The translations under genes were made by a program, and so were the position numbers. The notes under the pieces were generated by a model. That model worked only from the letters and a program-made list of their open reading frames with translations. It was not told where the DNA came from and searched no databases. A stretch of 55,941 bases of DNA from Flavobacterium sp. A45 (lineage in GTDB: Bacteria; Bacteroidota; Bacteroidia; Flavobacteriales; Flavobacteriaceae), in assembly GCF_002001005.1 (NCBI RefSeq), contig NZ_MUNX01000092.1, forward strand, positions 1 through 55,941, written 5' to 3'. Positions 50,328-55,941 of this stretch are shown piece by piece (the first letter of the stretch is position 1; every line of letters starts with the position of its first letter).

Positions 50328-52097
50328 TTAAAATTTTTGTTGTCTAATTCTTGTTACTACTATTTTGTAATTTTCTTCATCTTCGGGATGTTCTTCTAAC
50401 CATTTTTCAACTAATTTTGGGTCGTCGCTTGTTGGTCTTGGAACATTAAGTTTTAGTCTCACTCTGGATGGAATTTTGATTGCTTCTCCTACAATTATTG
50501 CTTCTCCAGTTCTTAAAGATGGCAATAAATCAATCAAACTGTTAAGATTGTCAGGTGCCGAATTTTTTACAATTGATTGGTCGCCGGAATTAGTTAACCT
50601 TAATGCTATAAAAGTACCAACTTGAGCTAAAATAGTTTCAGATATTTCAGATGGTCTTTGTGAAATTACTAATGCGCCAAGACCAAATTTTCTACCTTCT
50701 TTAAAAACTTTTTCAACAGCTTCTTTAGAATAACTATTATTATCATTTTTGTTTAAATAAGTATGTGCCTCTTCATAGGCAAGCAATAAAGGCCTATTCT
50801 TTCCTGTATATGTTTCGTGACGACCCCAAAACATACTATCATAAACAAAACGTGTAATAAGACCAACAGTAATATCCAAAACTTCAAATGGTACTCCACT
50901 TAAATCAAGAATAGCAAGCTTTTTATCGTTTCCTATCCATTCATTCAAAAGCATATGGAGGTCTTTAGGTGACTTAGAATCCTTATATTCTCCTGGATTA
51001 AATAGAAAATCAAATCTTGAATCTCTTAATCTTGAGAGAATTTTTCTTTCGTATGAGTAAAACTCATTATGCTGTGATTTATAAGGTTCATTATTGTTAG
51101 CAGTTGATAAGTGAGATGTAAACTTTGCTCCAACTAAATTTTCTGCATCACCATCATTTTCTTTTATTGCTGTAATTTCGTTTTGTTCGTCCTTTTTAGT
51201 TGTAGAAAAACTTGCATTAAGCCACCAATTCATTCGATACCAAAGTTGTCTAGCACTAAAAGGTATTGGCGAGTCTGCTGTTACAAAATCAGGATTCACA
51301 TTGCCAGATTTAAGAGTACAATTTTCTTTTTTTAAATTAGTCACTAACTCCCTAAACAATCTATAATCAGGTTTTTGGTCATCAGTTGGTTTTGCTCCAA
51401 CAAGAAAATAGGCTAATTCGTCAAAACTCATTAACCAAAAAGGGATAAATAATGGATTTGCTACTTCATTAATTTTTAATACTTTGGCGTCAGGAAATGC
51501 ACTAGGATATTCTCCGTGTGGATCGACTAATATTACTCTTGAACCTTTATAATCATCTAAAATTGCTTTCAAAATACTAACTGTAGTATTTGATTTTCCA
51601 CTACCTGTTGAACCTAAAATGGCACAATGCCTTAAAACAAGTTTATGTAAATCTGCATAAACACTTAGATTTTCTGACGATGAATGTTTACCTATTTCAA
51701 TAGAGCCAGAATCCTTTTTACCATAAATATCAAAAAGGTCTTTTTCTATAACAATATGTACTTCATCATTGATTGTTGGATAAGTTCCAACACCTTTTTC
51801 AAATTCATCTTCTCCAATTTTTTCACCAACTAGTTGTACTGTCAAAAATCTTGAACCAAAAGAATGTTTCAAATTAATTTCCTCAGATTTACTTGGAGTA
51901 TTGCTTACAGAAGAAACAATACCATATATTGTTATGTTTCCTATAGGAATTTTAATAAATGTTCCTATTTGCCCGATTTTATATAATCGACCATTTATAA
52001 TTGGTGCAGCTGATGGAATATCATTAGACACTTCAACTTCAATGGTTCCAGAATCAACACGAATAATATGCCCTAAATATGTTATTTCAGTTTTCAT
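50328..52097 (-). CDS. HerA-type ATPase of Sir2-HerA system
   Basis: The 589-residue protein is a HerA/FtsK-like hexameric translocase. It has the N-terminal HAS-barrel (TYLGHIIRVDSGTIEVEVSN), Walker A in CAILGSTGSGKSNTTVSIL, Walker B-like LLLAYEEAHTYLNK and the second acidic block VILVDPHGEYPSAFPD. The arginine-containing ISQRPSEISETILAQVGTF is typical. It should load DNA or RNA and drive the adjacent Sir2 component. The stop of the Sir2 gene and this start overlap by 4 bases (52094/52097), indicating coupling. Confidence 0.92.
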   Translation of the reverse strand: MKTEITYLGHIIRVDSGTIEVEVSNDIPSAAPIINGRLYKIGQIGTFIKIPIGNITIYGIVSSVSNTPSKSEEINLKHSFGSRFLTVQLVGEKIGEDEFEKGVGTYPTINDEVHIVIEKDLFDIYGKKDSGSIEIGKHSSSENLSVYADLHKLVLRHCAILGSTGSGKSNTTVSILKAILDDYKGSRVILVDPHGEYPSAFPDAKVLKINEVANPLFIPFWLMSFDELAYFLVGAKPTDDQKPDYRLFRELVTNLKKENCTLKSGNVNPDFVTADSPIPFSARQLWYRMNWWLNASFSTTKKDEQNEITAIKENDGDAENLVGAKFTSHLSTANNNEPYKSQHNEFYSYERKILSRLRDSRFDFLFNPGEYKDSKSPKDLHMLLNEWIGNDKKLAILDLSGVPFEVLDITVGLITRFVYDSMFWGRHETYTGKNRPLLLAYEEAHTYLNKNDNNSYSKEAVEKVFKEGRKFGLGALVISQRPSEISETILAQVGTFIALRLTNSGDQSIVKNSAPDNLNSLIDLLPSLRTGEAIIVGEAIKIPSRVRLKLNVPRPTSDDPKLVEKWLEEHPEDEENYKIVVTRIRQQKF

Positions 52098-53281
52098 TTT
52101 GTAATTGATTCAATTGTTTCTTTTTTACCAGAATTAGCAATAAAGAATTTTACAAGTTGATTAAAATCACCTAACATAAATTCATTTTTAGCTTTATTCC
52201 AATAAGTGTCTGATTTCTCATTTGGATATAAATGAGGTGTAAATTCCCATTCACCCAAATTCCCATTAATAATTGCTTTAGTAGGGCCAAAAACATTTAG
52301 ATTCATATATGATGAAGTTTGTTTGTACAAGTTTTCTACTTCTGAATCTAGAAAGAAAAAAACTAATACAGTTAATCTATTATTTTGCCTTAAACAGTTG
52401 AAAATAATTTCATTTATATGTTGGTCTGAAAAAGAATAACCACTAAAAACAAATAAAAGTTCTCCACTTAATAGATAATTCTTAAGCCTATCGAAATAAG
52501 CAATAAAAGGTTGTTTTTTTGATGAATCATATTTTTCTTTTGACGGATAAATTACAAGTTCATTATCTTCTTTTTTGATGTTTTCAACTTTACCTATTCG
52601 TATAATTTTTTGAGAATTTGTTTTTTTATCTTCTTTCCAAAACCAACTTAATGAACCGTGTATTTTCCAAAGTCTAATCCAATTTTGAGTCAAATCATTT
52701 TTTGATACAAATTGATCTATACTTTCTTGCCAAAAAAAAGGTTCAAATGCCCCTACAAAACCATCGAAATAAGGAATTTGACTTGCTTCTAATGATTTTT
52801 CAATAATCAAATCGTAATTTGTTGTAAACACTTCTTTTGAGTAATCTCTATTCAATAAGCTTAACCAAGCAAAGAATTTTTTTGTTGTATCAATGTCTGC
52901 AACAGATTCTTTATCTAAGATGATTTCGTAAATTATTTTACAAATTTCTTTGTCTAGTAATTTTGCGTTTTCACCACTAACTCCTTCATATTCTTTTATA
53001 GTTTCACCTGTTAGTTCTCTAATTCTTCGGATTTGATTTAAAATATCTTCAATATTTACTTTTCTAGTAGTTATGATTGATTCTAAATCAGTTTTGACAA
53101 GTTTAAAGTTAACTAAAAAGTCATCTGTCAATGTAGCTTCAATACCAGCTGTTAATTGTTCAACGTTAGGAATACCTAGAGCACAAGAAGTTCCAGCACC
53201 AAAAAAGAAACCGATATTTTTTGAATAAGACAAATGCGTTTTAAGTTCTCTTATTTCTCTAATTACATTTATTTTATCCAT
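52094..53281 (-). CDS. SIR2-family NADase/nuclease of Sir2-HerA system
   Basis: The 395-residue protein has the Sir2 NAD-binding motif GAGTS at residues 28-32 in FFFGAGTSCALGIPN, the asparagine in EVFTTNYDLIIEKSL and the catalytic histidine in WKIHGSLSWFW. The C-terminal part contains YSFSDQHINEIIFNCLRQN. In defence systems this domain degrades NAD or cuts DNA on phage infection. It is coupled to the HerA gene downstream by a 4-base overlap and leads the Sir2-HerA-KTSC operon. The operon fits one cassette between attC-like elements. Confidence 0.93.
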   Translation of the reverse strand: MDKINVIREIRELKTHLSYSKNIGFFFGAGTSCALGIPNVEQLTAGIEATLTDDFLVNFKLVKTDLESIITTRKVNIEDILNQIRRIRELTGETIKEYEGVSGENAKLLDKEICKIIYEIILDKESVADIDTTKKFFAWLSLLNRDYSKEVFTTNYDLIIEKSLEASQIPYFDGFVGAFEPFFWQESIDQFVSKNDLTQNWIRLWKIHGSLSWFWKEDKKTNSQKIIRIGKVENIKKEDNELVIYPSKEKYDSSKKQPFIAYFDRLKNYLLSGELLFVFSGYSFSDQHINEIIFNCLRQNNRLTVLVFFFLDSEVENLYKQTSSYMNLNVFGPTKAIINGNLGEWEFTPHLYPNEKSDTYWNKAKNEFMLGDFNQLVKFFIANSGKKETIESITK

Positions 53282-53342
53282 TTTAATATATTATTTTTAA
53301 ACTTTGTGTTCTATTTTTAGTGAGGTCGCATAAGGTGACGCA

Positions 53343-53471
53343 TAACGCTCTCGCGCTACAAGCAGTTTTGGACTAAATTAAGCCCTGTTTTCGGATTTGC
53401 CAAATCTTCCAAATACAAAACCAACTTCAAATTTAGCCAAATTCCCAAATTGCTTGTAGCGTGTGTTAGCG
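53343..53471 (-). repeat. attC-like element
   Basis: The + strand begins TAACGCTCTCGCGCTACAAG and ends TTGCTTGTAGCGTGTGTTAG. It closely matches copies A and C of the left array in reverse orientation. Confidence 0.8.
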
Positions 53472-53595
53472 GTTCGGTTGTTTTACTTTTAAATTATAAA
53501 ATTCCAATACTTATTTTTTAGTTTATGTTTTTTATATACTTAAATTTAGTAATTCACTAACCTACTACGAAACTGATATTTCCATTTCGTTATTG

Positions 53596-54405
53596 TTATG
53601 GATTTTTATTTTCAATTTTCCCTTGCGGTTTAAATATTTCATATCCAAAACCTAATCCAATCCAAGGTCTATTTCTGTATATCCAATTTCGTCCTATTTC
53701 ACCAGACATTGTATCAATCCCAACAAAAGTGCTTATTTGAAATTTTTCAACTTCAAATATTAAACCACCACTAAAAGTGATAGCGCTTTGAGATGATTCA
53801 GAGGTTATAAAATCTCTTGTTGTTTGTGGAGTCACTTTTATGGATGAAAAACCAATTCCGCCAACAATAGAAACCGCTACATTATCTTTATAATTGTTTA
53901 CTCTCCATCCTGCTGTTATTCCAATATTAAAATCATTTCCAAATTCTGAATAAATAACATCTGCATCGTTTTTATCTTTTCCGTTTCCTGGTCTAATTTT
54001 AATTAGAGTTGTTGATGCACCAACAACAAAGCTCCCTCTTCTTTTAAGTTCTTCTGCAAAGGATAAATATTGACTAGAACTAATTTTGAAATAAATATTT
54101 TCTGAGGTAGATTTTTGATAAGTGAGTGCATTTTGGGCAATTGATTCAGGACTACCATCAGTAAATTCAGAAATTTGAATTACGTAATCTTTACCATCAT
54201 TGACAATATTTCGGACTCTAAATTTCCAGTCTTTTTCCATTACTTTTGAATTGGCTGGAGTTATTAGTGTTCCATCGAAATTACATTCACTTAATGAAAT
54301 ATCGAATTTAAAAACATGCCTATTTTCTCTAATATCTGTTTGTCCAAAAGAAGTAATTGAAAATAAAAGCAAAAAACATACAAAAAGGGAATAATTTTTT
54401 TTCAT
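53596..54405 (-). CDS. Secreted beta-barrel outer-membrane-like protein
   Basis: The 269-residue protein begins with a signal peptide (MKKNYSLFVCFLLLFSITSF) and continues with alternating polar and hydrophobic strands such as FNIGITAGWRVNNYKDNVAV, AITFSGGLIFEVEKFQIST and IGLGFGYEIF, which predicts an 8- to 12-strand outer-membrane barrel at about residues 100-260. No specific family is identified. It is one cassette in the reversed array. Barrel proteins in accessory islands may serve as phage receptors or decoys, but this is speculation. Confidence 0.7.
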   Translation of the reverse strand: MKKNYSLFVCFLLLFSITSFGQTDIRENRHVFKFDISLSECNFDGTLITPANSKVMEKDWKFRVRNIVNDGKDYVIQISEFTDGSPESIAQNALTYQKSTSENIYFKISSSQYLSFAEELKRRGSFVVGASTTLIKIRPGNGKDKNDADVIYSEFGNDFNIGITAGWRVNNYKDNVAVSIVGGIGFSSIKVTPQTTRDFITSESSQSAITFSGGLIFEVEKFQISTFVGIDTMSGEIGRNWIYRNRPWIGLGFGYEIFKPQGKIENKNP

Positions 54406-54514
54406 TTTAATTGGTTTTGATTAGTATTATGTTTTAATATATGGTAACTAGTTTAAAATCATTTATTGCAGATAGATTTTTTAGTTTAATATCTTCGTCA
54501 TTTTGGGCAACTGA

Positions 54515-54650
54515 CCGCTAACGTTCTGGCACTACAGCGGGTTTGGGACTAAATTAAGCCCATTCTTCGGATTTGCCAAATCATCCCAAATACAAAACCA
54601 ACTTTCCATTAAGCCCAATGCCCAAATCCGTTGTAGTAGCTGTTAGTGGC
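54515..54650 (-). repeat. attC-like element
   Basis: The + strand begins CGCTAACGTTCTGGCACTAC and ends CCGTTGTAGTAGCTGTTAGT followed by GGC. It stands 5 bases from the methyltransferase stop. It is the rightmost copy in the window and a good reference for alignment. Confidence 0.8.
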
Positions 54651-54655
54651 AGTTG

Positions 54656-55387
54656 TTATTTTTTGCATTTATATATGACAGAGAAATTTGCTTGCCTATT
54701 ATTTTTTAAATATTCGGCTTTGTCTTCCTCAATCTCTCTTTTATCTGTAATTTTATTTATCTCATACCATTTGTCAAGCCAAAGATTTAAAATAACGTTT
54801 TCTTCTGCGGTTTGTGTTTTTTGTGTATCTGAAAAATAAAGAATCTCAAATTTATCTGAAGGAAACAATATATCAAAATCTCTCTCCGAGAAATAATGCT
54901 TAAAGTATTCATTGTTTTCAGGATTGTTAGGATTGTTTGAAGGATGCTTTTCAGAATGAACTTCGACGTATATTAATGTTCCCTGAACAATATTTTTGTA
55001 CCAAGACTTAACTAAAGAAATACAATTGTCGAGCGAAAAAAAATGTAATAAATTTGAGCAAACTATAAGCGCATATTTCTCTAAAGGGATTTCATCAACT
55101 CCAATATTGAGATTAAAAAAATTCCAATTATCAACAGAATTTTTCTTTTCCAAAACGCGTTTTTCAAGGTAATCTAATTGCAATTGTTCACTATCTACAG
55201 CAAATATTTGTCTGTCAGAGTTTATAAATGCCAAAAGGTCTTTTGATTGACCGCATCCAATGTCTATTATTGGTCCGTGAATCAAGTCCTGCTTATAACT
55301 TTTAATTAAGCAATTACCTTCAATCAGTTTTTGAGTTGAAAAATTTTCAAAATATAAACTCCAATAAAGTTTCATTGAACTATCCAT
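54656..55387 (-). CDS. SAM-dependent methyltransferase
   Basis: Starting at 55387 (MDSSMKLYWSLYFENFSTQK) the product has 243 residues and a class I fold. Motif I is IIDIGCGQSKDLL, with the acidic end of strand 2 in IFAVDSEQLQ, and a VCSNLLHFF strand-4 segment. The C-terminal part is charged and helical. The substrate is unknown and no target-recognition domain is seen, so a restriction-type DNA methylase is not supported. The frame extends 11 codons upstream. The gene is the first cassette of the reversed array within the window. Confidence 0.85.
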   Translation of the reverse strand: MDSSMKLYWSLYFENFSTQKLIEGNCLIKSYKQDLIHGPIIDIGCGQSKDLLAFINSDRQIFAVDSEQLQLDYLEKRVLEKKNSVDNWNFFNLNIGVDEIPLEKYALIVCSNLLHFFSLDNCISLVKSWYKNIVQGTLIYVEVHSEKHPSNNPNNPENNEYFKHYFSERDFDILFPSDKFEILYFSDTQKTQTAEENVILNLWLDKWYEINKITDKREIEEDKAEYLKNNRQANFSVIYKCKK

Positions 55388-55452
55388 AAATGATGTTTTT
55401 TTATAGTTGCAGTGCGACAATTGCCACTAACTAGTCTATATGTGTTACTCTG

Positions 55453-55490
55453 TCACACATATCCACCCAAAATCGGGTGTGAATGTGTGA
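55453..55490. repeat. Strong hairpin/cruciform
   Basis: TCACACAT at 55453-55460 pairs with ATGTGTGA at 55483-55490, and inside CACCC pairs with GGGTG around AAAATC. It lies about 65 bases upstream of the methyltransferase start and may be an operator, a terminator from the right or a recombination border. Confidence 0.7.
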
Positions 55491-55718
55491 TTAAATACAC
55501 ACTTTTTTCAAAATCAAATATACCATTAATCCTTATAAATCATCAATCAAAAAATTTATTTTATGGTTTTTTTTCTTACTAATAGGGCGGAGTTTAAGAA
55601 AAAAAGCCTCCCAGCGTCTTTCCTATTTCCTATTTCCTTTTCCTCCCCCACTCTACTTAATCCTCGATCCTGAAGTAACAAAATTGTAAAAATTACATTG
55701 AATTCTAAAGACATTCTA

Positions 55719-55830
55719 GGAAAAAGTCGGGAGACTTTTTTCCCATTTTTCAATTTACAAGAACATTTAAAAAAAAGCAAAGTCAGGAGACATTTGCCTA
55801 GCGTGGAGAAGAACACTTCGTCGAGCTGGG
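55719..55830. repeat. Dispersed repeat, second copy
   Basis: This stretch matches 46294-46400 over about 100 bases, including AATTTACAAGAACATTTAAA, AAGCAAAGTCAGGAGACATT and GAACACTTCGTCGAGCTGGG. The sequence from 55491 to the window end holds no gene; an 86-codon frame at 55556-55816 is not protein-like. Confidence 0.8.
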
Positions 55831-55941
55831 TATATTAAAGTGAATGCTTTGGAGCAAAGAGAATTGATTAATAGGTATTATCCAATATAAAAGCAAATTA
55901 TTGGATAATTAAAAAGAAAAACATTTTTAATTATATATATA

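Noticed and set aside
54656..55387. Restriction-modification methyltransferase
   Set aside because: No DPPY-type catalytic motif, target-recognition domain or restriction partner is seen.
55556..55816. 86-codon - frame
   Set aside because: It covers the second copy of the dispersed repeat and AT-rich flanks, and its sequence is not protein-like.

Overview
The window is a piece of an AT-rich Bacteroidota chromosome, most likely Flavobacterium or a close relative. The signs are Bacteroidota-type promoters (a consensus TTTG-N19-TAnnTTTG stands at 36084), A-rich starts without Shine-Dalgarno sequences, lipoproteins and small proteins typical of flavobacteria (DUF2383, CsbD, YtxH, lmo0937, a histone-H1-like peptide, DUF5675), and a complete pflB-pflA-transporter set.

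The left part (1-22.7 kb) reads as ordinary chromosome: a glycosyltransferase, an MlaE/MlaF/MCE lipid-transport operon, a group of envelope and stress genes that share an unusual promoter architecture, an ice-binding-type adhesin lipoprotein, a pyruvate formate-lyase module with an OFA-family transporter, a Crp/Fnr regulator with a flavodoxin-fold oxidoreductase, a polyphosphate operon (SixA-like phosphatase, ppk1, ppx), a CAP-domain lipoprotein and a D-Ala-D-Ala dipeptidase.

The rest (22.8-55.9 kb) is an accessory island. It opens with 11-bp tandem repeats, an IS3-type remnant and the last 39 codons of a tyrosine recombinase. Four cassettes on the + strand follow (23.3-29.5 kb): a CBASS pair (CD-NTase and S-4TM pore-former), an AIPR protein, a KAP NTPase and an unknown 130-aa protein. 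Each ends in a 128-163-bp imperfect palindrome bounded by TAAC and GTTA, the layout of an integron attC site. A second set of such elements, reversed, runs from 54.65 kb down to 39.6 kb. Its cassettes include a methyltransferase, an outer-membrane barrel, a Sir2-HerA-KTSC defence unit, a Septu-like ATPase/HNH pair, a DUF4143 ATPase, unknown proteins and an alpha/beta hydrolase. I read this as an integron-like defence island, without a full integrase in view, organised as two convergent arrays.

Between the arrays (29.5-39.5 kb) lie an XRE regulator, a HEPN-like protein, a small phage-like module, a TPR-AraC membrane regulator, an Abi_2/AbiF-type HEPN gene preceded by its own promoter and structured RNA, and a DUF1016 PD-(D/E)xK nuclease. 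Several genes are decayed (6180, 41968, 42985-43555 region, 46459), as expected of an island with high turnover. No tRNA, rRNA or CRISPR array was seen.
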